The notes under the pieces were generated by a model. It saw nothing but the letters and a program-made list of their open reading frames with translations, made no database searches and was not told where the DNA came from. Of a stretch of 64,000 nucleotides of DNA, positions 48,302 through 57,177 are shown one piece after another. The number at the start of each line of letters is the position of its first letter. The first letter of the stretch is position 1. Source of the stretch: Kribbella italica (GTDB lineage Bacteria; Actinomycetota; Actinomycetes; Propionibacteriales; Kribbellaceae); the NCBI RefSeq assembly GCF_014205135.1, contig NZ_JACHMY010000001.1, positions 6,572,001-6,636,000 of the forward strand, written 5' to 3'. The translations under genes were made by a program, and so were the position numbers.

Positions 48302-49791
48302 GCGCCGTGCCGGAGACCGGGCCGCTGCCGGACGGCCGCCCGGCTCTCCGGCGCTGCGTCGCCGGAGACCCCGAGGAATTCGCCACCAACTACTGGGGCC
48401 GCCGAGCCCTGCTCTCCCCAGCAGCAGACCTCGCCCCGCTTGCCCAGTCGTCTGACGCAGACCTGGCCCCCGGCAACCAGCCGTCTGACGCAGACCAGCA
48501 GGCCGCAGCGAACGATCGGCCCGGTCAGCCGGCCCCGCCAGGCTTTGCAGACCTCTTCAGCCTCGCGGCCGTCGACGAACTGCTCTCCCGCCGAGGACTC
48601 CGTACGCCGTTCCTGCGCGTCGCCAAGAACGGCTCGGTGGTCGGCGACAGCCAGTTCACCGGCTCCGGCGGGGTCGGTGCCGAGATCGGCGACCAGATCC
48701 GCGACGACAAGGTGGCCGCGCTCTTCGCCAACGGCCACACCGTCGTACTGCAAGCCCTGCACCGCACCTGGCCCGCGCTGGTCGACTTCTCCACGCAGCT
48801 GGCATCCGAAGCCGGCCACCCGGTCCAGATCAACGCGTACATCACTCCGGCCGAGTCCCAAGGCTTCTCGGCCCACTACGACGTCCACGATGTGTTCGTC
48901 CTGCAGGTAGCCGGCGAGAAGCACTGGACCGTCCACGAGCCGGTACACCTCGACCCGCTCCGCAACCAGCCCTGGACCGACCACTCCAAGGCCGTAGCCG
49001 GAGCAGCCCGCGAGCAGCAGCCGGTAGTAGACGCCGTACTGCACCCAGGCGACGCCCTCTACGTCCCCCGCGGCTTCCTCCACTCAGCCAAGGCACTCGG
49101 CGGCGTCAGCGCGCACCTCACCATCGGCCTCCACACGATGACCCGCTACCTCCTCATCCAGGAGCTAGCCGCACTGGCCGCCAACGAGGTAGACCTCCGC
49201 ACAGCCCTCCCCCTCGGCTTCAACCCAGGCGACCCAGCTCAGCTGGCCCCCGAACTGGAGAAGGTCGTAGCCCTCTTCACCGACCACCTCCACACCGCCA
49301 CAGCCGACGACCTGGCCGCCCGCCTCCGCCGCCGCACCTGGTCCGGCAACCGCCCAGCCCCGCTACCCCCACTGGCCCACGCCCAAGCCATAGCCGACTT
49401 GAAGCTCGGTACGACGCTCCGCCTACGCCAGGGTCTCAACCACCACCTGGTGGTCCCAGCCCCACCAGCCGCCGAGCCCAACACGGCCTCTAACTTCACC
49501 GGTACGGCGCCCAGCAGCCCAGGCAGACCCGAGGGAGCCTCCACCGGCACTGGCTCGGCCTCCGCCAGCACTGGCGTGGCTTCCGGCGCCCCCTCAGGTG
49601 CCGCCGCAGTCCGCCTGCACCTCCCCGATCGCACCATCACCTTCCCGGCCGAGACAGCCGCAGCCCTGGCCGCAGCCCTCTCCGGTACACCGTTCGCAGT
49701 AGGCGACCTCCCCGAACTCCCACCCGAAGACCAGCTGGTCCTGGCCCGCCGCCTCATGACAGAAGCGGTACTCGTCGCGAGTCCGGAGTGA
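48298..49791 (+). CDS. JmjC/cupin Fe(II)-2-oxoglutarate oxygenase (ribosomal-oxygenase-like)
   Basis: 497 residues. The JmjC core has the iron triad His193-Tyr-Asp195 (SAHYDVHDVFVLQ) and His262 (PRGFLHSAKAL), with GEKHW between. The family hydroxylates protein side chains (ROX/YcfD act on ribosomal proteins). A winged-helix-like C-terminus (about 340-497) is typical of ROX enzymes. Two low-complexity inserts are present: a near-duplicate SDADxAPGNQ region at about 45-75 and a Ser/Gly/Ala stretch at about 400-430. GTG 48298 overlaps the repeat-protein stop, so translation is coupled. Confidence 0.88.
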   Translation: MSAVPETGPLPDGRPALRRCVAGDPEEFATNYWGRRALLSPAADLAPLAQSSDADLAPGNQPSDADQQAAANDRPGQPAPPGFADLFSLAAVDELLSRRGLRTPFLRVAKNGSVVGDSQFTGSGGVGAEIGDQIRDDKVAALFANGHTVVLQALHRTWPALVDFSTQLASEAGHPVQINAYITPAESQGFSAHYDVHDVFVLQVAGEKHWTVHEPVHLDPLRNQPWTDHSKAVAGAAREQQPVVDAVLHPGDALYVPRGFLHSAKALGGVSAHLTIGLHTMTRYLLIQELAALAANEVDLRTALPLGFNPGDPAQLAPELEKVVALFTDHLHTATADDLAARLRRRTWSGNRPAPLPPLAHAQAIADLKLGTTLRLRQGLNHHLVVPAPPAAEPNTASNFTGTAPSSPGRPEGASTGTGSASASTGVASGAPSGAAAVRLHLPDRTITFPAETAAALAAALSGTPFAVGDLPELPPEDQLVLARRLMTEAVLVASPE

Positions 49792-50954
49792 CCCAACCCA
49801 ACCCCCGACCGCCGGAACCGAGCGACCCAGCTCCGCTCACTGGGTCCCCTTCGAGTCCGACCGAACCCCCGCGGCCGGACTCGAACTCCGTCCCACCCCG
49901 CTACCGCCCCGAAACCGGCTGCGCCGCCTCAGCAGACCTCCGCGGCGACCCCCTGTTCGCCACCGCCCCACCCGCCGAACGCTGGCTCCTCATAGAACGC
50001 AACACCCCTTGGCCACGCAACGCCCTAACCGCCCTCCGCCGCTCATCCCCAGACCCCCGTACGCCGCTGGCCGCCCTCCACGACCCCGCCCCCGAACCGC
50101 ACGCGTCGCAAGCCGACCTCACTCGCACCACCCCGCCCACAAACTCCGCCGACGATCTCCCCACCCAGCAAACCGCCGCGCCCGCCAACCCTGCCGACGA
50201 TCTCCCCGCCGAGATCGCCCAGCTCTGCGCCCGACTCCGCTGCCGCCCAGTCCTCATCCGACGCCACGGCCGCACTCCTGCGGGCACACCCCGCCGCTGG
50301 TTCCTCGTCGACTCCCGGCCCGGCCGCGAGTCCATCCGCACCGGCGAACTCCCTACCGACGAACACCTCCTGGCCGTGCTCTCCGGCGCAGACCCCGGCA
50401 CCCTGACGACCGACCCGATCTACCTCGTCTGCACCCACGGCCGCCACGACGCCTGCTGCGCCGTACGCGGCCGCCCAGCCGCCGCAGCCCTCACCGCCGC
50501 CTACCCCGACCGGACCTGGGAATGCAGCCACATCGGCGGCGACCGCTTCGCCGCCAACCTCGTCTTCCTTCCCCACAGCCTCTTCTACGGCCACGTCCCC
50601 ACCGACCAAGCCGTAGCCCTCGCCCAGTCCTACAACGAAGGCACCATCACCCCCACCTACTACCGAGGCTCCGGCGCCCACCCACCACCAGTCCAAGCAG
50701 CCCAGCACTTCGCCCGAACGGCCGACCCAAGCCTCTCCATCAACGCCCTCCACCCCAAGTCCATCACCCAACCACCCCCGAACCACTGGTCCATAACCCT
50801 CTCCACCCCAGACAGCAGCCGAATCATCACCGTCGAGGTCCGGGCCGACATGATCACCGTGGACGGCCAAATGACCTGCGCCGCCCAACCCCCAGGCCAA
50901 GTCCGCCAGTTCACCCTGGTCGCCCCCATCAGCACCCAACCAGCCGGCCCGTAA
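49788..50954 (+). CDS. Sucrase/ferredoxin-like family protein (thioredoxin-fold Fe-S)
   Basis: 388 residues. The family motif CTHGRHDACC gives Cys215, Cys223 and Cys224, with GCAASADLRGDPLFATAPP and WLLIE near the N-terminus and HIGGDRFAANLVFLPHSLFYG later. These proteins share the thioredoxin-like [2Fe-2S] ferredoxin fold. A Pro/Ala/Thr-rich stretch at about 95-140 with duplicated ADDLP segments is an unusual insert. The GTG start overlaps the JmjC stop (GTGA). It may deliver electrons to keep the oxygenase iron reduced; this is inference. Confidence 0.85.
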   Translation: MTQPNPRPPEPSDPAPLTGSPSSPTEPPRPDSNSVPPRYRPETGCAASADLRGDPLFATAPPAERWLLIERNTPWPRNALTALRRSSPDPRTPLAALHDPAPEPHASQADLTRTTPPTNSADDLPTQQTAAPANPADDLPAEIAQLCARLRCRPVLIRRHGRTPAGTPRRWFLVDSRPGRESIRTGELPTDEHLLAVLSGADPGTLTTDPIYLVCTHGRHDACCAVRGRPAAAALTAAYPDRTWECSHIGGDRFAANLVFLPHSLFYGHVPTDQAVALAQSYNEGTITPTYYRGSGAHPPPVQAAQHFARTADPSLSINALHPKSITQPPPNHWSITLSTPDSSRIITVEVRADMITVDGQMTCAAQPPGQVRQFTLVAPISTQPAGP

Positions 50955-51087
50955 ACCAACTCACGTTTGGCGCCGCGCCCAGACACAATCAACGCGTCCC
51001 CCTACGCCTACAACGTGACCAAGTACGACCCCGACCGACTGGAACGAGCAAGGCCGATACGCCGGTCCTGAGGACGAGTTGAGAACC

Positions 51088-51104
51088 GGTTGCCAAGGGC
51101 AACC
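51088..51104. terminator. Short hairpin between convergent genes
   Basis: GGTTGCC-AAG-GGCAACC, a perfect 7-bp stem with a 3-base loop, 7 bp from the end of the hexapeptide-repeat gene on the minus strand. It could end transcripts from either side. Confidence 0.6.
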
Positions 51105-51110
51105 AAATGG

Positions 51111-51719
51111 CTAGTTTCCCGGGAAGTCCTCGATCAGTCGATCCTCCAGATGGGAGCCGTAGTACTCGGACTGGCGGGCCATGATGTCCCGCATCGGCGT
51201 GCCGCGCGGTACGCCGTACACCGTGCCGGGGAAATCCAAGGGTTCCTGGGCGGCCCAGAGTTCCTCGTGGCGGTCGGGGGAGAAGAGCTCGGCAGGGTCT
51301 CCGGCGGCGATCCAGCCGATCGGCAGGACGGTGCCGGGAACCAGGCGTGAGTTCACGTGGAGCACGCTGTTGATGCGGAGTTCGGAGCCGGCGCCTGCCA
51401 CCGAACCGGGGAACAGCGCGGCGCCCGTGGCGAGGAAGACCTCGTCCTCGACCGTGGCGCCGTTCACGTGACTGTGCGGTCCGATCAGCACCGCGTCGCC
51501 GATCAGTGCGGGATGATCGGCCCGGCCGCGGACCAGGGCGTTCTCCATCACCACACAGTTCGTCCCGAGCCGGACCTCGCCGTTCTCCGCGGTCAGTACC
51601 GCGCCGTGCAGCACCCGGCAGCCTTCTCCGAGTACCACCGCACCGCACAGCACCGCCGACGGCGCGACGTACGCCGACTCCGGCACGACCGGTCTCCGGC
51701 CGCGATGTTCGAGCAGCAT
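51111..51719 (-). CDS. Gamma-carbonic-anhydrase-like hexapeptide-repeat protein
   Basis: 202 residues. A left-handed beta-helix (about 10-150) of hexapeptide turns (VAPSAVLCGAVVLGEGCRV, LIGPHSHVNGATVEDEV). His residues in GPHSHVNG and HVNSR positions match the zinc ligands of gamma carbonic anhydrases. Whether it is active or a bacterial CaiE/PaaY-like relative is unclear. ATG 51719 follows a GAGGGG site. Confidence 0.85.
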   Translation of the reverse strand: MLLEHRGRRPVVPESAYVAPSAVLCGAVVLGEGCRVLHGAVLTAENGEVRLGTNCVVMENALVRGRADHPALIGDAVLIGPHSHVNGATVEDEVFLATGAALFPGSVAGAGSELRINSVLHVNSRLVPGTVLPIGWIAAGDPAELFSPDRHEELWAAQEPLDFPGTVYGVPRGTPMRDIMARQSEYYGSHLEDRLIEDFPGN

Positions 51720-51784
51720 GAACTGTCCCCTCTCGTCGTCCACCACCTTCCCTGGTCAGCCTGCATCGTCGAAAGCTCTCCAAC

Positions 51785-51809
51785 GCCCGGGGTCCTCACG
51801 TCCCCGGGC
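51785..51809. other. GC-rich hairpin
   Basis: GCCCGGGG (51785-51792) pairs exactly with CCCCGGGC (51802-51809) around a 9-base loop, in the 245-bp gap upstream of the hexapeptide gene. It could be a leader structure or terminator. Confidence 0.5.
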
Positions 51810-51910
51810 GGCCATCGCCGGACCGGCCGTCCACATCGGAGGTGGGAGGTTCGGCCGCTCGGTCGAAGGTCTGGGTTGGAAAGAGGTGCCGCGCGCTGTA
51901 CGGAAAACAT

Positions 51911-51926
51911 TAGAACACCTGTTCGA
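51911..51926. promoter_or_regulatory. LexA/SOS-box-like site
   Basis: TAGAACACCTGTTCGA matches the actinobacterial SOS box TCGAAC(A/G)NN(C/T)GTTCGA at 15 of 16 positions. It is located 192 bp upstream of the hexapeptide gene and 40 bp beyond the end of the MFS gene. No obvious SOS gene is adjacent, so function is uncertain. Confidence 0.4.
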
Positions 51927-51964
51927 AGCAACGCAAGAACCGCTGACGCCTCAACGACAGACGA

Positions 51965-53182
51965 TCACGTACGCCGTACCGCCAGCCGTGGGAACGTGCG
52001 ATCGAGTACGAACAGCACGCCCGCCACGATCAGCGCCAGTCCGGCGATTGCCAGCCAGGGCATCGCGTGACCGCGGACGAACAGCTGGGCGAAGAAGACC
52101 GGGACCAGCACGCTGGCGAAGGTGAAGGAGTACTGCCAGTACGACAGGTACTTCCCCCGGCCGCGCTCCGGAGACACGGCAGCCGCCAGTGCGTTCCCCG
52201 TCGCTGCATGCAGCACGTCACCGGCGGCGAAGAACACCGTCGCCAGGATCAGCCCGGGTACTACCAGGCCGGCCGGGATGTGGAGCAGCGCGGCCATCAG
52301 GAGCCCCCAGACCGCCCAGAGCAGCCCGGCCAGGATCATCACCCGCATCTTCCGGTGCTTCTCCGTGTGCCGCACCACCAGCGTCTGCCCGGTGGCCAGC
52401 ACTACCGAGATCGCCGCCAGCAGTACGCCGACCAGCCATCCCGGCGCGGGCAGCGCCTCGGTGACGTAAACCGGCAGACCGACGCCGATCATCATCGTGC
52501 ACAGCGCGAGCACCGTGTTCGCGCCGATGAGCATCAGGAACAGCTTGTCCTTGCGCAGTTGCGGCGCCGGCCCGGTGTCCTCCACCGGGCGAGCGGTGTG
52601 GTCCGGGTGGATCCACAGCATCAGTACGCCGGCCGTGAAGAAGCTCACCGCGTTGAACGCCATCGCGACCAGGAACGGCGTGTCCCCGTCGAAGGTCAGC
52701 AGCGCACCGGCGACCAGCGCGCCCAGCCCGAAGCCGCCGGACTGCATCATCCCGCCCAGGCCGAACCAGCGGTCGCGCTCGCCCGCGTCGGACACGTCCG
52801 CCAGCAGGCTGAAGATCGACGACCAGAACATCCGCTGGCCGGTCGTGCTCACCAGTGCGCAGACGAACAGCAGCCAGGTCGACCGCCCGAAGAAGAAGCC
52901 GACGAAGGCCAGCCCCTGCGCGACCTGCGCGGCGATCACGAGGTTCCGCGGCCCGACCCGGTCGATCACCAGGCCGACCGCGGCAGGCGCGGCGACCGAG
53001 AACAGGGTCGCCACGGTGAGCAGTACTCCCGCCGTACCGAGCGGGATGTCGGCCACCCGGACGAAGAACAGCAGCATCAACGGCCCGGCACAGCCTCCGC
53101 CGAACGAGTCGATGGCCAGTCCGGCGAGGAGGGGGACCCGGCCGCGGACGTTGGGCAGGCCGAGCGACGTGGCTGTAGGCAT
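51965..53182 (-). CDS. MFS transporter
   Basis: 405 residues with about 12 transmembrane helices in two halves joined by a cytoplasmic loop (about 195-215). The loop motif VIDRVGPRNLVIAAQVA after helix 2 is the MFS signature. It is probably a drug/proton exporter, substrate unknown. ATG 53182 has GGAG 9 bases upstream. Confidence 0.9.
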   Translation of the reverse strand: MPTATSLGLPNVRGRVPLLAGLAIDSFGGGCAGPLMLLFFVRVADIPLGTAGVLLTVATLFSVAAPAAVGLVIDRVGPRNLVIAAQVAQGLAFVGFFFGRSTWLLFVCALVSTTGQRMFWSSIFSLLADVSDAGERDRWFGLGGMMQSGGFGLGALVAGALLTFDGDTPFLVAMAFNAVSFFTAGVLMLWIHPDHTARPVEDTGPAPQLRKDKLFLMLIGANTVLALCTMMIGVGLPVYVTEALPAPGWLVGVLLAAISVVLATGQTLVVRHTEKHRKMRVMILAGLLWAVWGLLMAALLHIPAGLVVPGLILATVFFAAGDVLHAATGNALAAAVSPERGRGKYLSYWQYSFTFASVLVPVFFAQLFVRGHAMPWLAIAGLALIVAGVLFVLDRTFPRLAVRRT

Positions 53183-53301
53183 GAGGAGGCACTCCGATCT
53201 CGGCCGCCGAGCCTAACAACCTCCGCCCCAGCCCTCCACGGCTTTATCCGCCCGCACCCGCTATCCTCGACCCTCGGCGGGTCCGTACTGCGAACCTGCC
53301 T

Positions 53302-53390
53302 GGAGGGTTCGCATAGTGGCCGAGTGCGCTGGTCTTGAAAACCGGTATGGCGGGTGACCGTCATCGTGGGTTCGAATCCCACACCCTCCG
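53302..53390 (+). tRNA. tRNA-Ser (anticodon UGA)
   Basis: 89 nt. Acceptor GGAGGGT (53302-53308) pairs with ACCCTCC (53383-53389), discriminator G. The anticodon arm CTGGT-CTTGAAA-ACCGG places TGA at 53336-53338, read as Ser UCA. A long variable arm (class II) with a GCGGGTGACCGT-type stem and a T-loop GGTTCGAATCC are present. CCA is not encoded. Confidence 0.97.
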
Positions 53391-53402
53391 CTCAGGCAGT
53401 CG

Positions 53403-53837
53403 TCACCCGCGGTAGGCGCCGAAGGAGTGGATGGTCACCCTGCCGCTCCGGTTGATCTTCTTGAACTGGAGCCGGTAAGTGCCGCGGGCAACAGTTCCGA
53501 AGGACAGCGTGCCGACCTTCTTGGACTTCGTGCAGGACACGTTGGCGGTGTTGTCCACGACCTTCCACCCGCCGTTGGAGGTCTGCTTCTGCAGTCTCGC
53601 GTCCCAGAAGCCGCCGGCGGCCACGTCGTAGGTGCACGACGCGTAGTAGGACACCTTGATCACACCGCCGGTCCCCGTGAAGGTCTGGAGCGCGCCGATG
53701 CTGTCGGTGAACCAGTAGTCCTTCCCCTGCACCAGGTAGGTCACCGCCTCGCTTCGCTCCGTCGTCGTGACGAGCCCGACGGACAGCACCATGACGAAGG
53801 ACAGTGCCGCCAGGACGGCGTGGGTCAGCTTTTTCAC
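53403..53837 (-). CDS. Small secreted protein
   Basis: 144 residues. A signal peptide (KKLTHAVLAALSFVMVLSVG, cleavage after about residue 30) precedes a beta-rich domain with Cys residues at about 69 and 104 that may form a disulfide. GTG 53837 has an AGAGG site at 7 bases. No family is recognised; it is probably an extracellular structural or binding domain. It ends 13 bp after the tRNA gene on the other strand. Confidence 0.75.
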   Translation of the reverse strand: MKKLTHAVLAALSFVMVLSVGLVTTTERSEAVTYLVQGKDYWFTDSIGALQTFTGTGGVIKVSYYASCTYDVAAGGFWDARLQKQTSNGGWKVVDNTANVSCTKSKKVGTLSFGTVARGTYRLQFKKINRSGRVTIHSFGAYRG

Positions 53838-53997
53838 TGTGTACCTCTCGAGAAACAATCCCAAGAGCAGCCCGGGGTCCTGAGCTGCCCGCTGAACGTC
53901 CGTGACGTTACGAGCGGCCGCTGTCAGATCGCTGCCCGTACCGCGCCCGTACCGATATCCAGGAGCCCTTTGCCAACGGCTGGGGCAAGCTGAACCC

Positions 53998-54909
53998 ATG
54001 ACGATCCGGACGGCGAGCACCGACGCCGACTACGAGGCCTGGCGTGCGGTGCGGATCGCGATCATGCCGTACGAGCGCTGCCCGAGTGTCGCGGAGTTGC
54101 GCGATGTCGACCGGCCCGGCCGGCTGATGCTGCTGGCGGAGGTCGACGGCGTGGTGGTGGGCAGCGGGCTGGCGGATCGTTCGGGGGACGGTGAGCGGGC
54201 GGCGCTGGCGGCGCTGGTCCTGCCGGAGTACCGCCGGCGTGGTGTCGGGACTGACCTGCTCCGGGTGCTCGCCGAGCATGCCGTTGCCCAGGGCTACGAC
54301 ATGGCGGGGGCCAGTGTCGACGACGAGGAGTCCCGGCTCTTCGCCGAGCGGTTCGGTTTCGCGGAAACGAATCGGCAGGTCGAACAGGTCCGCCCGATCG
54401 GCGACGAGCCGTGGCCGGCGGCGCCGCCGGCGTACGAGGTCGTTTCGGTTGCCGACCGCCCGGACCTGTGGACAGCGGCCTACCACCAGGTCGCGCTGCC
54501 GACCTTCCCGGACATGGATCACCCGGTCCCGCTGAAGGTTTCGGAGGAGGACTGGGCGACGGAGTGGATCAACGATCCGGCCGCGATGTTCGTGGCCGTC
54601 GCAGGTGACGAGGTGATCGGTGTGGCGGGGCTGATGATCGACTCCGACCGCCCGGAGCGCGCGGAGGTCGCCTACACCGCCGTACGCCGGGAGTGGCGCG
54701 GCAAATCGGTGGCCGCGACGCTCAAGCGCACCAGCATGGCGTGGGCCGCTGAGCACGGGATCACCGAGATCTACACCTGGACCCAGCGCGGCAACGACGC
54801 GATGCGCCGCCTCAACGAACACCTCGGCTTCACCTACGGCATCGTCAGCGTCTCCCTGCGCGCGCCGTTGCCCCTGGTCATCCCGCCGCCCCGTCGAGCA
54901 GGCGGTTGA
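53998..54909 (+). CDS. Tandem GNAT acetyltransferase
   Basis: 303 residues, two GNAT domains. The first (about 1-150) has the acetyl-CoA loop LPEYRRRGVGTDLLRVL. The second (about 160-295) has AVRREWRGKSVAATLKRTSM and closes with NEHLGFTYGI. Such double GNAT proteins acetylate small molecules or antibiotics, as in mycothiol synthase-like folds; the substrate is unknown. The start is ATG 53998. The last 32 bp overlap the convergent membrane-protein gene. Confidence 0.9.
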   Translation: MTIRTASTDADYEAWRAVRIAIMPYERCPSVAELRDVDRPGRLMLLAEVDGVVVGSGLADRSGDGERAALAALVLPEYRRRGVGTDLLRVLAEHAVAQGYDMAGASVDDEESRLFAERFGFAETNRQVEQVRPIGDEPWPAAPPAYEVVSVADRPDLWTAAYHQVALPTFPDMDHPVPLKVSEEDWATEWINDPAAMFVAVAGDEVIGVAGLMIDSDRPERAEVAYTAVRREWRGKSVAATLKRTSMAWAAEHGITEIYTWTQRGNDAMRRLNEHLGFTYGIVSVSLRAPLPLVIPPPRRAGG

Positions 54910-55516
54910 ACCGCAGCCGCAGCGCCCGTTCCGTACTGGCCAGCACGGTCACGACCACGACCGTCACGTTCAGCCACGCGGGCAGGCTGATGGGTGAGAC
55001 GAACACCCCGAACTGGTCGGCGATCGGCGGGATCCGGCTGATCGGGACGACGAGCTGCGGGATGAGCAGCAGTACGGCGATCCCGAGCACGATCGCCGAG
55101 ACGATCCCGATCCCGCGGCTCAGCCCCGGGTGCGAGCGATCGAGCCGGGCCCGGCGCCCTTCGGCGCTGCGGGGATCCGGTTCGAGCTGGTACTCGGTCC
55201 CGTCGGCCATCACGTAGTGGCAGCGTTTGAGCCCGAAGTTGCTCGTCTTCACCTCGATGACGCCGCCTTCGACCGGGAAGACGGCGGGGGCCTTCGACAC
55301 GGCGTACCGCCGGCCGTCGCGGTACAGATCGACCTTGACCTCGCCCGTCTCCTTGTCACCCCAGTGCCTGACGTCGACGGCGTACACCGTGTCCTCGAGC
55401 CGCAGGTAGAGCAGCGAGCGGCCGATGGACTGCCACCAGCGGACCCGTTGCAGCTCCCGCCCGTCGCCGGGCTTCACCCGCCGTACGGCTCGGCGATCCT
55501 GCCAGTCCTTGAACAT
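54878..55516 (-). CDS. Two-helix membrane protein of unknown function
   Basis: 212 residues. A soluble N-terminal beta-rich part of about 125 residues, then two transmembrane helices (about 135-157 and 180-200). I recognise no family. ATG 55516 has AGGAG at 7 bases. It lies 19 bp after the secreted hydrolase gene on the same strand, so the two are probably co-transcribed. Confidence 0.75.
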   Translation of the reverse strand: MFKDWQDRRAVRRVKPGDGRELQRVRWWQSIGRSLLYLRLEDTVYAVDVRHWGDKETGEVKVDLYRDGRRYAVSKAPAVFPVEGGVIEVKTSNFGLKRCHYVMADGTEYQLEPDPRSAEGRRARLDRSHPGLSRGIGIVSAIVLGIAVLLLIPQLVVPISRIPPIADQFGVFVSPISLPAWLNVTVVVVTVLASTERALRLRFNRLLDGAAG

Positions 55517-55535
55517 CTCGCCACTCCTTCCGCTG

Positions 55536-57011
55536 CTACTTCTTCGGTTCGGCCGCGCAGGCGATGTCCTGCGCCGGACGCTCTCCGGTGACCAGGTACG
55601 TCGTCACCGCGTTCTTGCCGCAGGTGTTCTTGCTGAACGGGTAGACCCCGTGCCCGCCGCCGTCGACGGTGACCATCGTGGCGCGGTCGCCGAGGGCTCG
55701 TCGCATCTTCTGGGCGCCGGCCAGCGGCGTTCCCGGGTCGCGCTCGTTCTGCACCAGGAGCACGTTCGACGGGCCGCGGCCGGTGATCTTCACCGGCGGT
55801 TCGATGCGCTGCTTCGGCCAGAACGCGCACGGTCCGATGTTGGCCGAGGCCGCGCCGAGCATCGGGTACTTGATCCGGTCGACCAGGACGTTGCGCTGGT
55901 ACTCGCGGACCGAGGCCGGCCAGCGGCTGTCGTTGCAGATCACGTGCAGCCGGGCGGACATGGTGGTGTTGTTGTCCGTCGCCGGCGGCACCGTCACCGG
56001 CCGGCCGGTGTCGAGGTCCTGCCAGAGCTTGGCCAGCGTGGGCATGGTCGCGTCGCCGTAGAGGAACCCGAACGCGGCCGCGCGGAAGTCGGTCTCGTTC
56101 ATGCCCTCGACCGGCTTGGCCCGCAGCTTCCGGGCGAGCTCGAAGAACTTCGCCTTCACCTGCTGCGGGGTCTTGCCCAGCCCGTACTCGGGATGCGCGA
56201 CGACGAACGCGGCGAAGTCCGGGAACCGGTCCTCCAGCCCACGGCCGAACCCGCGCATGGCGTTGACGTCGTACCCCTGCGGACCGAGGACGCTGTCGAT
56301 CACGACCCGGTCGCTGGTCCTCGGGAACAGCGTCGTGTGGACCGCGCCGAGGTAGCTGCCGTACGACGCGCCCAGGAACGACGCCTTCGGCTCGCCCAGG
56401 GCCTCGCGGATCCGGTCCATGTCGCGCGCGGTGTTCGCGGTGGTGATGTGCGGCAGCATCGACGCGGTCTTCGACGTGGTGCACTGCTTGGCGATCGTCT
56501 GTGCGTACGCCGCCTCGCGGGTGACGTCGGCCGCGGAGTGCGCGTACTTCGCGAAGGCGCCGCGGAGCTGCTGGGCCGGTGTGAGGTCGCAGCTCACCGG
56601 CGTACTGCGGCCGACGCCGCGCGGGTCGAAGCCGACCAGGTCGTAGGCGTTCAGCACGTCCTTGGACGTCCCCGCGCGGGCAAGGAGACCCGGGTAGTCG
56701 ACACCGGTGACGCCCGGACCGCCGGGGTTGGTCAGCAGGATGCCGCGGCGCTGCGACGGGTCCTTGCTCGCGAGCCGGGACAGGGCGATCTCGATCTGCC
56801 GGCCCTCCGGCTTGCGGTAGTCGAGCGGGACGTCGAGCTTGGCGCACTCGAGCGGCACGTACTGGACGACGTCGGGCGGGCACGGCGCCCACTTCACGGT
56901 GCTCGGCAACTTCTTCGTCGTCGAGGCCGGTGGCGCCGCCATCGACACCGCCGGTACGGCGGCCGCCGCGACTGCGGTGGCGGCGAGGGCCACGGTCAGG
57001 ATCCTGCGCAT
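55536..57011 (-). CDS. Secreted alpha/beta hydrolase, tripeptidyl-aminopeptidase type
   Basis: 491 residues. Signal peptide (1-25, RRILTVALAATAVAAAAVPA). The oxyanion motif NPGGPG is at 95-100, nucleophile Ser216 in FLGASYGSYLG, and the catalytic Asp (NERDPGTPL) and His (GGGHGVY) lie in the C-terminal TAP-like domain. It resembles Streptomyces tripeptidyl aminopeptidases and mycobacterial Hip1/CaeA-type enzymes. It acts outside the membrane. ATG 57011 follows a strong GGAGG site. Confidence 0.92.
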   Translation of the reverse strand: MRRILTVALAATAVAAAAVPAVSMAAPPASTTKKLPSTVKWAPCPPDVVQYVPLECAKLDVPLDYRKPEGRQIEIALSRLASKDPSQRRGILLTNPGGPGVTGVDYPGLLARAGTSKDVLNAYDLVGFDPRGVGRSTPVSCDLTPAQQLRGAFAKYAHSAADVTREAAYAQTIAKQCTTSKTASMLPHITTANTARDMDRIREALGEPKASFLGASYGSYLGAVHTTLFPRTSDRVVIDSVLGPQGYDVNAMRGFGRGLEDRFPDFAAFVVAHPEYGLGKTPQQVKAKFFELARKLRAKPVEGMNETDFRAAAFGFLYGDATMPTLAKLWQDLDTGRPVTVPPATDNNTTMSARLHVICNDSRWPASVREYQRNVLVDRIKYPMLGAASANIGPCAFWPKQRIEPPVKITGRGPSNVLLVQNERDPGTPLAGAQKMRRALGDRATMVTVDGGGHGVYPFSKNTCGKNAVTTYLVTGERPAQDIACAAEPKK

Positions 57012-57177
57012 CTGTGTCCTCCGGTAGGAGCGCGGGAACGGTCACCACCGAAGCTATTTCCGGTGCCGGTGCCACCGCGTCGGCCAGGCGTCCTCCGTTC
57101 GCAGTCGATCGGTGGACCACCGCCTGACCATCGGACGACAACGGCCTCGGCCCCGGGCGGGGCCGATCAGGGAGGGG

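Noticed and set aside
51111..53182. Mobile or horizontally acquired block around the MFS gene and tRNA-Ser
   Set aside because: The tRNA is intact, no direct repeat of its 3' end is visible nearby, and no integrase is present.
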